NCBI GenBank assembly: GCA_964518905.1
Contig: CAZFJL010000019.1
Location: forward strand, 1 to 64,000
Direction of reading: 5' to 3'
From: RDYZ01 sp964518905
GTDB taxonomy: Bacteria; Cyanobacteriota; Cyanobacteriia; Cyanobacteriales; Geitlerinemataceae
DNA length: 64,000 bases
The notes beneath the pieces were generated by a model, which saw nothing but the letters and a program-made list of their open reading frames with translations, had not been told where the DNA came from and did not search any database. Within the stretch, counting starts at the first letter, position 1, and each line of letters begins with the position of its first letter. The position numbers and the translations under genes were made by a program. Of the stretch, positions 33,730 through 43,600 are shown piece by piece.

Positions 33730-33858
33730 AGGGGCTGTCATTAATTGAATTTGTAGCCTTTATTCAGCGAAGGTTTCAGCCCCTTTTGTTTTTTGGTGGG
33801 TCGGGCGTTCAACAGCTTGCCCCGTAGGGGGTCTGGTGCTAATTGATGACACGCCCTA
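33730..33858. mobile_element. Non-autonomous miniature element, copy 1
   Basis: A 129-bp element with inverted ends (AGGGGCTGTCAT... and AGGGCGTGTCATC...) bounded by TA on both sides, as left by mariner/IS630-type transposition. A closely similar copy in opposite orientation lies at 47182-47311. It codes for nothing; a short open frame across it is an accident of the repeat. Confidence 0.85.
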
Positions 33859-33947
33859 AATCGTTCACCCACATCGTTGTTGTGCTTTCGCGCCCTCTGA
33901 GCCAACACGCGAAAGCGCAACAACTCCGAGTTCAGCCGATTTTTTGA

Positions 33948-34877
33948 TTACTGACCCGGTTCAAGATCCGGGATACCGAGATCCACCTCAATCTCCGGAT
34001 CGGTCGTCTCAGCTCCATCGGTCGTATCCGCTTCCGATTGACCATCGAGCTGGACATCCGCAGGCGTCGGCGCGTCGAGTTGAGCAATTAGCGCATCGAT
34101 CCGATCCTTATACTGCGGCGGCGCGAGACTCGATGCGGTTGAAAGGATCGCCCGTGCTTCCTCGATTTTGCCCTGACGCTGAAGAATCAGCCCCTTGCCC
34201 ACCAGCGGACGAAAATCGGCGGGGTTGGCTTTTTGGGTGTTGTCGTAGGCTTGTAGCGCTTCGTCGAATCGTTGCTGTTCGGTGTAGACCTGTCCGAGCA
34301 GTAACTGCACCGCGACCACGTCAATACTACCGGCCTGAGCTGTGTTGGCCTCCGGTGCGAGCTGAAGCGTCTCTTCGAGCAGACCGATCGCGGCTTCCGG
34401 GCGTTCCTGTTTCACGAGCAGTTCGACCAAACCTTGTAGCGCTTGGGTATTACCGGGCTCCTGTTGCAAAATTTGGCGATAGACTTGCGCCGCTCCTTCG
34501 AGATCGTCGGTAAATTGCTTCACCTGAGCGAGCAAAATCGTGTAGCGCATCTCGTCGGGCTTGAGCGCGGATAGTTTTTCCAGCGGTTCGAGCACACCGG
34601 CAATGTCATTAAGCTGTAAACGAACTTCGACCAAACCGCGCAACGCGGTTTCATTTTCTGGCTCTCGCTGTAGCACGAGTTCGTAACCCCGTGCCTGGGC
34701 TTGGAGTTCTTCTTGCTGTGCCTCGGTGTTGTTCGCGTCTTGCGGCGATGAGGGCTGCTGGGACACTTGGCGGGCATCGAGCACGCTACTGAGCAGGGGA
34801 GCAAGGGCAAAGCTGATAAAAGCGATCGCGCCGACGAGCAGCATGATGCGAGTGAACCACGGTCTTTCTTTAGCCAC
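33948..34877 (-). CDS. Membrane-anchored TPR protein
   Basis: A 309-residue protein with one N-terminal membrane helix (RIMLLVGAIAFISFALAPLLSSVL, about residues 10-33), a Gln/Glu-rich linker and four to five tetratricopeptide repeats (about 60-265; for example AQVYRQILQQEPGNTQALQGL and ALQAYDNTQKANPADFRPLVG). The C-terminal 40 residues are acidic. Such anchored TPR proteins act as assembly scaffolds, in cyanobacteria often for photosystem complexes, but no specific partner is shown. It is followed on the same strand by nothing before the miniature element. Confidence 0.8.
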   Translation of the reverse strand: MAKERPWFTRIMLLVGAIAFISFALAPLLSSVLDARQVSQQPSSPQDANNTEAQQEELQAQARGYELVLQREPENETALRGLVEVRLQLNDIAGVLEPLEKLSALKPDEMRYTILLAQVKQFTDDLEGAAQVYRQILQQEPGNTQALQGLVELLVKQERPEAAIGLLEETLQLAPEANTAQAGSIDVVAVQLLLGQVYTEQQRFDEALQAYDNTQKANPADFRPLVGKGLILQRQGKIEEARAILSTASSLAPPQYKDRIDALIAQLDAPTPADVQLDGQSEADTTDGAETTDPEIEVDLGIPDLEPGQ

Positions 34878-35009
34878 GACTGTTTTCTCTGAGATTTTAT
34901 TGGACGAATACTATAGATTGAGACAAATTGAGACGCCCGTCGAGATGGCGGGTCATTCCCACGGCGGAATCGAGCCTCGATCGATCGCAACGGCCAATTT
35001 AACGTGTAT

Positions 35010-36896
35010 TCACGCTAACGATTTGCGAGCGAGTGTTTGTTTTGTTGTTTTCTGGGTCGTTTTTTGATCGCTTGGTTGAACTTTGGGTTTTGAGGCCGTA
35101 CGTTTTTTGGTGCTGGTTTTGCGAGGAGTCGCCGTTGAATCCATGCGAGCCGTAGAGGTTTCCGCGACCTGCTGGCGCAGGGTTGCGGCCTGGGTGAGGA
35201 GCGATTCGGCGAAGGCGGTGGCTGCGTCGCTGGTGGTTTGCCGATCGCCGTCGGTTTCGATCGTGCCGCTGGCGAGTTGGGCGAGTTCGAGGCGACGATC
35301 GTCGGTGTTGAGCGAGGACACGCGGATCACGGTGCGATCGTCTTCGTCGAGATCGCGATCGGAGATGATCTGTTTATCCACGTGGTAGTGCTGGTCGGCC
35401 ATCGCCGCGACGAGGGGTTGGTGCGTCACGCACAGGACTTGGTGACGCTGACTCAGGCGATAGAGCGTCTCAGCGATCGTGCTGGCCACGCGACCGGAAA
35501 CACCGACATCGATTTCGTCGAACACCATTGTTTCCACCCGATCGACTTCACTAAAACAGGCTTTAAGCGCTAACAGAAAACGGCTCATTTCACCGCCGGA
35601 CGCCGTCGCCGCCAGCGATTGCAGCGGCTCGCCAGGGTTCGGACTCCACTGAAACGTGACGCGATCGGCTCCGGTGGCGGTGGGCGCGATCGGCTCGATC
35701 GCCACGTGAAACTGCACATTTTCCATCGCCAGCGGTTGCAACGCGGCGGTTAAGCGCGTTTCGAGCCGATCGGCGGCTTCGCGCCGCTGTTCCCGCAGGG
35801 TGATGCACACCCGATCGAGTTCGATCAGTAATGCGGCCACTTGCGTTTCTAGTTCTTCGATCGAAGTGCCGCCACCGGTCATTGCTTCGACCTGGGCACA
35901 CAGATCGTTGTAGCGATCGATCACATCCCCCAAACTTGGGCCATATTTACGGCAAATTTGTTTCAGTTGACGGATGCGCGACTCGGCGATTTCCAGCCGC
36001 TCCGGATCGGCTTCCAGCCCATCCCCGTAGGCATTGATCGCATTCCCGGCCTCGGTGACGCGCACCAAGGCATCGCTCACCAGCTCCAAAATTGGCGCAA
36101 TCGCGGCGTCATACTCGACCATCTCGCCGAGCGTAGCCTCCGCATTGCCGAGAATATCCGCCGCCGCGCTGCCCTCATCGGCCTGATACAGCGATTGGTA
36201 CACCTCGTAGCTTTGGCGCTGAAGCTCGACTACGTGATTCAGGCGCGACGCTTCCTGTAGTAGCGTGTCGAGTTCGTCCGGGCTGTCGAGTTCAGCGGCG
36301 CGGAGTTCGTCGATCTGATAGGCAAATAGATCGAGCTGCTGAAGGCGCTGGGCTTCGCTATGGCGACGGGTTTCAAGCTTTTTGGTGACGGTCTGCCACG
36401 CGCCGTAACAGTCCGCGACGGTTTGGCGCTGGGCGATCAGCGTCTCGCCGCCGTAGAGATCCAGCAATCCGCGCTGATGGCTGGTTTGCCCCAACTGCAC
36501 GCTCTGGCCTTGGGCGGCGATTTCGAGATAGCGCGATCGCAATGCCTGAATGTCTTTTTGGCTCGCGGTCTGACCGTCGATCGCGTATTTGCTACGACTG
36601 CCACGCTTCCCGGCGATCAGCTCGCGCCGCACCACCATTTCATCAGCGTTATCTTCCTCAGCTTCATCCCCCAGATCGACCAACACGCGCGAAAACGTCG
36701 CCTCGATCAACGCGCGATCGGTTCCCGTCCGAATCACGCGGCCACTGGTTTTACCGCCCAAAACCGCATCGAGCGCATCGAGCACGATCGACTTGCCCGC
36801 ACCTGTTTCACCCGTCAGGACATTGAGACCCGCGCCAAATTCCAAATCGAGCTGATCCACCAGCGCGAAATTTTCGATTCGCAGACGTTTCAACAT
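35010..36896 (-). CDS. recN: DNA repair ATPase RecN
   Basis: A 628-residue SMC-like protein for double-strand break repair. MLKRLRIENFALVDQL and Walker A LTGETGAGKSIVLDAL are at the N terminus; a coiled-coil middle follows; the signature ATASGGEMSRFLLALK and Walker B TMVFDEIDVGVSG lie in the C-terminal part, ending with VLCVTHQPLVAAMADQHYHV. It is longer than the usual 550-570 residues because of a basic Lys/Thr-rich tail of about 55 residues. Confidence 0.95.
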   Translation of the reverse strand: MLKRLRIENFALVDQLDLEFGAGLNVLTGETGAGKSIVLDALDAVLGGKTSGRVIRTGTDRALIEATFSRVLVDLGDEAEEDNADEMVVRRELIAGKRGSRSKYAIDGQTASQKDIQALRSRYLEIAAQGQSVQLGQTSHQRGLLDLYGGETLIAQRQTVADCYGAWQTVTKKLETRRHSEAQRLQQLDLFAYQIDELRAAELDSPDELDTLLQEASRLNHVVELQRQSYEVYQSLYQADEGSAAADILGNAEATLGEMVEYDAAIAPILELVSDALVRVTEAGNAINAYGDGLEADPERLEIAESRIRQLKQICRKYGPSLGDVIDRYNDLCAQVEAMTGGGTSIEELETQVAALLIELDRVCITLREQRREAADRLETRLTAALQPLAMENVQFHVAIEPIAPTATGADRVTFQWSPNPGEPLQSLAATASGGEMSRFLLALKACFSEVDRVETMVFDEIDVGVSGRVASTIAETLYRLSQRHQVLCVTHQPLVAAMADQHYHVDKQIISDRDLDEDDRTVIRVSSLNTDDRRLELAQLASGTIETDGDRQTTSDAATAFAESLLTQAATLRQQVAETSTARMDSTATPRKTSTKKRTASKPKVQPSDQKTTQKTTKQTLARKSLA

Positions 36897-36917
36897 AAAC
36901 GAGTCGCGCGATCGGCG

Positions 36918-37316
36918 CTAGGACGAATGGTGAGCGACAGAGAGAGCGGGCAGATCGGGACGAAGTTCGCGTGCATGACGGAGATAGATATGGTTCGCGG
37001 GACGATCGATCGGCATGTAGACATGGATCAAAAAGCGGATGCAGCGATCTAGGTCGCCCTCAACATGCATATGCTGCACATCGATCAGCGGTACGCTATC
37101 CCAGCCCGATCGCCGTCGCGCGATCGCCGCCGGAAATAGAGCCGTCAGATCCCGCGTGACCGAAAAGGTAACACTAACCAAATCCTCGGGGTCAAAGGAG
37201 TTGTTCGCATCGAGGGCATCGAGCAGTTCGACGACCGCATCGCGCATGGCATCCACTGAATTTTCTGGAACCGTTGTCGCTCCGCGAATTGCTTTGAGTC
37301 TCCATGCCACTTCCAC
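36918..37316 (-). CDS. aroH: Chorismate mutase, AroH class
   Basis: A 132-residue trimeric-type chorismate mutase that makes prephenate for Phe and Tyr synthesis. IRGATTVPENSVDAM (about residues 10-24) carries the active-site Arg, and SVTFSVTRDLTALFPA and the later VYMPIDRPANHIYLRHARELRPD match the AroH fold. It starts at GTG, supported by GGAGG about nine bases upstream. It lies 21 bases before recN on the same strand. Confidence 0.92.
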   Translation of the reverse strand: MEVAWRLKAIRGATTVPENSVDAMRDAVVELLDALDANNSFDPEDLVSVTFSVTRDLTALFPAAIARRRSGWDSVPLIDVQHMHVEGDLDRCIRFLIHVYMPIDRPANHIYLRHARELRPDLPALSVAHHSS

Positions 37317-37563
37317 GCTTGATATCCTCCATACCCCGATAACTCGGGCTTGATATTACTGAACTTAAAACTGGTGAACTGCGGGGCAATCAGGATGGTT
37401 GCCGTTTTCGGGGTTGCCCACGTGAGCAACGTCCGTTAATCGCCCTACGATTATAGGTTCTGTCTGCAAAACCCAAGTCTTGGGAGGGCGAGCACTGAAC
37501 TTTCAGGCATCTGATTCATCTTGATTTCATAGGATTCGATCGCGAACCGTGCAGTGTTGCCGA

Positions 37564-37728
37564 TCAGGCTTCCGACGACGTGGAAGAGCGACGATGACGC
37601 CGACAGCGATCGGAGCAATATTTCACCTCATCCCAACAGCTTGCCCATTTTTTACGCCATGTGAAAGGGCGCTGGCAGGTCTGGCATATTTTCGTAGGAA
37701 GATCAGATTTTTTACGTTGTTTAGCCAT
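37564..37728 (-). CDS. DUF2256 zinc-finger protein
   Basis: A 54-residue protein with a four-Cys pattern (KICQTCQRPFTWRKKW, then WDEVKYCSDRCRRHR). This is the DUF2256 family, small basic proteins probably binding one zinc. Function is unknown. It lies after the prepilin peptidase gene on the same strand. Confidence 0.85.
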   Translation of the reverse strand: MAKQRKKSDLPTKICQTCQRPFTWRKKWASCWDEVKYCSDRCRRHRRSSTSSEA

Positions 37729-37782
37729 AGAGTTGACAATTTTGTGGTTCGGCAAGCTCGCGATCGAGAGGCAACCCAAACA

Positions 37783-38655
37783 TCATCCGCCCGTAGGCAA
37801 AAATAGACCGAGATAAGCATCGATCATCACCTGACCCCAAATCAAAGCGATCGCCGCACCGATCGCCAAAAACGGCCCAAACGGGATCGGCTGCGATCGC
37901 GCCACCCACTTCAGCGCGATCGCCACACTGCCCACCACCGCCCCGATCGCGCAGGCGACAAACACCGTCAGCAACGCCAACGGCCAGCCCAGCCACGCCC
38001 CAACCCCGGCCATTAACTTACTGTCTCCCGCCCCCATCGCTTCCTTGCCAAAGGCGATCGATCCCAACAGACGCAGCGTATCGAGTCCCCACAGTCCCAC
38101 CATCGCCCCCAGCACACTGGCAAATAGTGCCGCACCGCTCGCCGCGAGCTGATCCGTCCAACTGGTTGACCCGCTCGCAATACTGGCCTGCCACGCGATC
38201 GCCACATTAAACCCCAGCCCCATCGCTACGCCCCACTGGGTCAGTGGATTGGGCAGCGTCATCGTATCGATATCGATCATCGCCAACGCCAACAGCCACG
38301 CCAGCATGACCCACTGACTCACGAGCGCGATCGACCAGGTTTCCCCATTGAGGTAAAACGCTGCGAGAAAAATCGCCCCTGTGATCGCTTCGATGATCGG
38401 ATAACGGGCGGAAATCGGTGTCCGACAGTGGGCGCACCGTCCGCCAAGACGCAGCCAGCCAAAGACGGGGATATTTTCCGTAACGCCGAGTTCATGGAAA
38501 CACTTGGGGCAACGCGACGGCGGCCACCAGAGCGATAGGTCTGCTGGTACGCGGTAAATCACCACATTGAGAAAACTCCCGATCGCGCAGCCGAGAACCA
38601 GCACGATCGCCGCATTCACCAGATGCACAATCATCAAAATTAACTCGTAGCTCAT
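37783..38655 (-). CDS. pilD: Prepilin peptidase/N-methyltransferase
   Basis: A 290-residue A24-family aspartic protease of the inner membrane that cuts and methylates type IV prepilins. The cytoplasmic domain carries two Cys pairs (CPKC and CAHC, about residues 48-75) for zinc. The two catalytic Asp are in AMIDIDTMTLPN (about 144-155) and GAGDSKLMAGVGAW (about 210-223). Eight membrane helices fit the family. It works with the GspE/PilB ATPase at 2734 in the same pilus or secretion machine. Confidence 0.93.
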   Translation of the reverse strand: MSYELILMIVHLVNAAIVLVLGCAIGSFLNVVIYRVPADLSLWWPPSRCPKCFHELGVTENIPVFGWLRLGGRCAHCRTPISARYPIIEAITGAIFLAAFYLNGETWSIALVSQWVMLAWLLALAMIDIDTMTLPNPLTQWGVAMGLGFNVAIAWQASIASGSTSWTDQLAASGAALFASVLGAMVGLWGLDTLRLLGSIAFGKEAMGAGDSKLMAGVGAWLGWPLALLTVFVACAIGAVVGSVAIALKWVARSQPIPFGPFLAIGAAIALIWGQVMIDAYLGLFLPTGG

Positions 38656-38658
38656 GGG

Positions 38659-38943
38659 CTATGCGCCCCCCCGCAGATCGTTGGGGTCGATGAGGTGGAG
38701 CGGTACGAGGTATTCCTGGGGGAGAAGGGGCTGGGTAATATCGATGATCACGGTGGCGCGATGACTGACGCGATCGACGGCCACGCCGATCGGACGATCG
38801 CGGCGATCGCGGCGAGTCTGGCCGGTACGTTCGCGATCGTCGAGATAGGTGTGATAGGTGCTGCGGGCGATGCGAATCAGGTCGGGGTGAAGATTTCCCC
38901 CGCCGGAGGTATCGGGCGCAGCAGCAGGCGTCGGCTCTCTCAT
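38659..38943 (-). CDS. Small hypothetical protein before pilD
   Basis: A 94-residue protein. The first 17 residues are Pro/Ala/Gly-rich. The rest has a helix (LHPDLIRIARSTYHTYLDDRE), a basic loop (QTRRDRRDRPIGVAVD) and beta strands (HRATVIIDITQPLLPQEYLV). No known family. It ends three bases before the pilD start, so the two form an operon. The start at MREPTPAAAP is chosen over longer options because the upstream reading is not protein-like. Confidence 0.6.
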   Translation of the reverse strand: MREPTPAAAPDTSGGGNLHPDLIRIARSTYHTYLDDRERTGQTRRDRRDRPIGVAVDRVSHRATVIIDITQPLLPQEYLVPLHLIDPNDLRGGA

Positions 38944-39004
38944 GGCAGCAAGTTGGGCAGACCTTAAGGTTCGCGAGGCGAATCGAGTGAAGTCAGGCTC
39001 TGTA

Positions 39005-39123
39005 ATACGAAATCCGGTTCTGTCTAGGAAAAAGACAAAAGCGTCGATGAGCACTGAGCGGAGTCGAAGTGCGGTGTCCGCCTAGATCGACGATCTAAGC
39101 TTATACACAGTCGGATTTCGTAT
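39005..39123. repeat. 119-bp repeat with perfect 12-bp inverted ends
   Basis: ATACGAAATCCG at 39005-39016 and its exact complement at 39112-39123 enclose about 95 bp in a 310-bp gene-free region before fbp. It looks like a small non-autonomous element; no second copy was seen here. Confidence 0.6.
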
Positions 39124-39256
39124 AATTACGACGAATCGGCGAGTATCGGGCTAGAACTTCAGCAACTGAATTCGCCTCTAGCTTACCGGAGCCGCTTGAA
39201 TTCTAGAGCGGATTTCGTCTTGACTGCTGCGTAATGGTCTCTCGTTCCGGGGAGCA

Positions 39257-40345
39257 TTAACTCGGTTCGCGCCGATCGTGATCGTGAATAAACGACTCGA
39301 CGAGCGCCACATCTTCCACACTGCCAATGATCAGCGGCGTCCGTTGATGCAGCTTCTCCGGGACAACATCGTTAATCTCCTGGGTTCCGGTACTGGCGCG
39401 ACCGCCCGCCTGATCCATGAGGAACGCCAGCGGAGCCGACTCGTAGAGTAAACGCAGCTTGCCCTCGGGCTGTTTCGTCGTGCCGGGATAGAGAAACACC
39501 CCGCCCTGAAGCAAAATCCGGTGGAAATCCGAGACGAGCGCCCCGCTATAGCGACCGGTGTAGCCTTCGTGGCGGTGGACATAGCGGATGTAGTCGCGCA
39601 TCGCATCGTCCCACTGCCAGAAGTTACCTTCGTTGACGCTGTAGACCGATCCGTGTTTAGGAATCTGGAGATCTTCTTGCCAGAGGATAAATTCGCCGAG
39701 GCTCGGATCGAGGGTGAATGCGTGGACACCCTTGCCGATCGTGTAGACCAAAATCGTGCTGGCTCCGTAGAGGATGTAGCCCGCCGCGATTTGCTTGTGA
39801 CCGTTTTGGAGTAAATCTTTCGCTTCGCCCGTGGGGTCTTCGCCTTCCTGCTGACGAATCGCGAAGATCGAGCCGACGTTTAAGTTCGCGTCGATATTGC
39901 CGGAGCCATCGATCGGATCGTAAACCAGGGTATAGCGCCCGATCGGGCAATTTTCCGGGATGTAGTACGGCTCATCCATTTCCTCCGACGCCAAGCGACA
40001 GACCAGGCCACTTTGCTTAAACACCGAAATGAACACCTCATTGGCGTACACGTCCATCTTTTTGACTTCTTCGCCCTGGACGTTCTCCGACCCGGCAAAC
40101 CCCAGCACCCCATCAACAATTCCCGCGCAGCTCAGGCGTCGGGCGACGAGTTTACCGGCGAGGGCGATGCGTCCCATCAGGGCGCTGAGGTCTTGGGCGT
40201 CGGTCGAAAAGCTTTGGAGCTGCTGGAGAACGTGGCGCGAAAGGGTGGTGCAGTCCCGATCGAGCGATCGTTCGGGAATGATAAACGGTTGGTTCGCTGC
40301 TCCGGTACTCGGTGAACTAGCGGTCGAGCTGGTTGGTGTAGCCAT
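39257..40345 (-). CDS. fbp: Fructose-1,6-bisphosphatase class I
   Basis: A 362-residue FBPase of the Calvin cycle and gluconeogenesis. The metal and substrate motif YDPIDGSGNIDANLNVGSIFA (from about residue 148) is diagnostic, with ASEEMDE upstream, SDFHRILLQGGVFLYPGT and KLRLLYESAPLAFLMDQAGG later. The start at MATPTSS gives a normal length with a Ser/Thr-rich tail; an in-frame extension upstream is rejected. A separate bifunctional class II enzyme often does most of this work in cyanobacteria; this may be a second isozyme. Confidence 0.94.
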   Translation of the reverse strand: MATPTSSTASSPSTGAANQPFIIPERSLDRDCTTLSRHVLQQLQSFSTDAQDLSALMGRIALAGKLVARRLSCAGIVDGVLGFAGSENVQGEEVKKMDVYANEVFISVFKQSGLVCRLASEEMDEPYYIPENCPIGRYTLVYDPIDGSGNIDANLNVGSIFAIRQQEGEDPTGEAKDLLQNGHKQIAAGYILYGASTILVYTIGKGVHAFTLDPSLGEFILWQEDLQIPKHGSVYSVNEGNFWQWDDAMRDYIRYVHRHEGYTGRYSGALVSDFHRILLQGGVFLYPGTTKQPEGKLRLLYESAPLAFLMDQAGGRASTGTQEINDVVPEKLHQRTPLIIGSVEDVALVESFIHDHDRREPS

Positions 40346-40539
40346 CGGTGTCGGTTTCCTGCCTAAAGGGTCATCGATCGGTGCGGATTGCGGCGCAAAA
40401 ATGCAGAGAGAGGCGCGTTCATGCCATGCGATCGTCAAGAAGGTCGGATCGGAGATCGCGCACGACTTCTCTGTCTATGGTAAACATGCCGCCTTGATCG
40501 CGGGGTGGCCAACGTCGCGCAACGACCAAAACTCGAAGC

Positions 40540-40644
40540 CAGGACTTACGCAAGAGGGGTTAGAAGTCCGACGTCTCGCAGTATTCCGAGATTTGAGAAT
40601 GGCGACGGCTGGTTTAGAAGTCGGACTCCTGCGTCAGTTCAGGT
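40540..40644. repeat. Degenerate CAGGACTTACG-type repeat
   Basis: Begins CAGGACTTACGCAAGA and contains two GGTTTAGAAGTCxGAC-like blocks, ending GCGTCAGTTCAGG. It is a diverged, enlarged relative of 31068-31116. It overlaps the last codons of the hybrid kinase gene, so the kinase stop may derive from the repeat. Confidence 0.5.
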
Positions 40645-43600
40645 GTCGGTTTCGAGCAGTTCGATCGCCAGATCGGCCAGGGCGGCAAGAAAGCTGGAGT
40701 AGTATTGCTGCAAAGCCGACCATTGGGCGGGACTGCCTGCCGTTGTGCCGGTGCGAGCCAGATCTTCCAGTTGTTTACAGGCGTTGGCTAGCATGAGCCC
40801 GCCTAAATTGGCACTGCTCGATCGCAGGGTGTGGGCAGCTTTACGCAGGGCTTCGGCATCATCGGCCTCGATCGCCGCTTTGATCGCTTCATAGTAAAGC
40901 GGCGCATCCTCTTGATAAGCCTGGATCAGGCTGGCCATTAATGTCGTGGCTCGCGATCCTGCCATCTGACAAATGGATTGGATAATACTGCGATCGATGA
41001 TGGAAAACTCAGACGATTCGTCCTCTATTAACGGGTCTAATGGGTCTAAACCGAGATGTTGGATCGCCGGATTTGCAGCTTGAGAGTCATCGTGTTTCGA
41101 GTGCATTGATTGAGTCGCAAGCTGGCTTGAAAATGGGTCTGTATCGATGGCCTCAGCTTTAGATTGAACCGGCTCAAATTCGCCCTGGACAATCTCAGGC
41201 TGGATTGCATGACTTGAAGCAATCGAAGGCATCGAACGATCGGACTCTTTCGGTTCTAAGGATGAGCTTGGCGGCAGGACGTCACGTGATTCGCTGGGTT
41301 GGGCGAATCCCTGCGGCGAGTCAAGCTGTTTGACATTCGCAGATCTGCCCAGCCTGGATTCTCGCCATTGCTGCACGCTGTCGAGCACCTTGCGCAACTC
41401 CTCGGTGCGAATGGGCTTGGTGATATAGCCATTCATCCCGGCAGCGATACATTTTTCCCGATCGCCCTGCATCGCGTAGGCCGTCACCGCATAAATTTGC
41501 GGCGCGGTCTCCGGCGTCGGCCATTCCTTACGAATCGCCTGTGTCGCGCTCATGCCGTCCATCTCGGGCATCTCGACATCCATCAAAATCAGATCATAGG
41601 GCGCACGACGCAGCGCCTCGATCGCCTCGATCCCGTTATTGGCAACATCCGCCCGGAAACCAAATTTTTCGAGAATTAACAACGCCACCTGTTGATTAAT
41701 CCGGTTATCCTCAGCGATCAAAATCCGTAGTGGAACCTCAAGCGAAGTGAGTGACGTTTCGGCGTCGCCATGTTTGTTCGGTGACGTCATGCGATGACGC
41801 CCACTGCGCTCTACGGACGGCGAAGAGGGATTGATCGAGACGGCTGTGGATGGGTGGGTTGTGGGGGCGTCGAGATTGTGGCGATCGAGATCGAGTGCGT
41901 CGAGTAAAACATTAAAGAGCGCAGAACGTTTGACCGGCATCTGTAAACAAGCGACGAATAGGTTATTTAACGCTTGACGTTGGGTATCGTCTAGGCTCAG
42001 AGCCGTAATTAAAATCAGGGGGGTGGATTGCCAGCGAGGATCGCTACGGATGTGTTCCGCCAGTTCGCGCCCCGTCATCTCCGGCATAATCCAGTCGGTA
42101 ATGACCGCGTCGTAGACCACCGATCGATCCAGATTCGCAATGTGTTCGATCGCTTCGGTGCCAGAGCTGGCAACACTACTCTTAACCGACCATGAATCCA
42201 GCACTTGAACGAGAAGCTGACGGTTGAGTTCGTTGTCATCCACGACAAGAATATGCTTGCCCTGCAAGATGGTGCTGCTGTGATGTGCAGGCGTCGCGAC
42301 GATCTCCATGACGGCAGGTTCGACGGCGATCGTAAAGTAAAAGGCCGCGCCGCGATCGCGATCGGGGTTAGCGTCGGATAAATTCGCACGCTGCCAATAT
42401 TCCGGAGGCTTGCCGCTAACACAGCCTTGACTTTCGACCCAAATTTGACCGCCCATCATTTCCGCTAAACGTCGCGAAATCGCCAATCCTAACCCCGTAC
42501 CGCCATAACGCCGCGTGATGGACGCATCGACCTGACTAAAGCTATGAAAGAGGCGCTCCTGCTGATCCGGGTTGATGCCGATGCCGGTATCGCGCACACA
42601 AAATTGGATTAAAAGTTGAGAGGCGCTTGAGGCGTTGCCATTGTCATGCTCGGACGATTGGATCGGATCAATGATGGCAGAGGAACTGGGCTCGCTGACC
42701 TGATCTTTCGGCGAGACGGGCAGCAAATCAACGGCCAGCATGATTTCACCGATCTCTGTAAACTTGACCGCGTTACTGAGGAGATTCGCTAAAATCTGAC
42801 GCAATCGCGTTGCGTCACCGACGATCGCGGTGGGAACCTTCGGTGAGATTGTATACACCAGCTCTAACCCTTGCTTTCCGGCTCGTGTCGCGACCAATCC
42901 CAAAGCATCTTCAATGCAGGCTTGGAGCTCAAAGGGATGTTGTTCGAGTTCGAGATGACCGGACTCAATTTTCGAGAAGTCAAGAATATCGTTAATGATC
43001 GTTAGCAGGTCGTCGCCGCTCGTGCGGATGGTTTCGACAAATTGCTGTTGGCGGATGGTGAGTGACGTATCGAGTAACAAGCCCGTCATCCCGATCACGG
43101 CATTCATCGGTGTCCGAATTTCGTGGCTCATCGTCGCTAAAAATTCGCTTTTTGCTTGGTTCGCGGCCTCGGCGTCCTTGCGAGCCTGCTCTAGGGCGAT
43201 ATTTTGCTCTACAAGCTGTTTACGCTGGAGGGTTTCCTGTTCGAGCAATTGGGCTTGAGCGAGGGCAATGCCAACCTGATCAGCGATCGCTTCGAGCGTG
43301 CTGATTTCTTCCGGCGTCCAGATCCGGTACCGATCGCATTGATGGAGCGCGATCGCACCATTGGGGCGTCCCTGATTGGATGTACGCACCGCCAGCACCG
43401 ACTTTAGCTCAATCTGATAGCAAAAATGCTGCGCCGCGAAGAAGCGCGGATCAGCGTACACATCGCTGGTGGCGATCGCCGCATCCTCCGCTAGCACCTG
43501 CTGGATATGAGGATTATCGTTAACCGGAATATTGAGATTCAGCGTCGAAGGATACTCACCGCCGAGATACTCCGCCACGATCGGGGCGGTGGGACTTGGT

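Noticed and set aside
33741..33923. Short frame shared in part with one at 47087-47299
   Set aside because: The shared part is simply the miniature element present in both places; no start signal or family.
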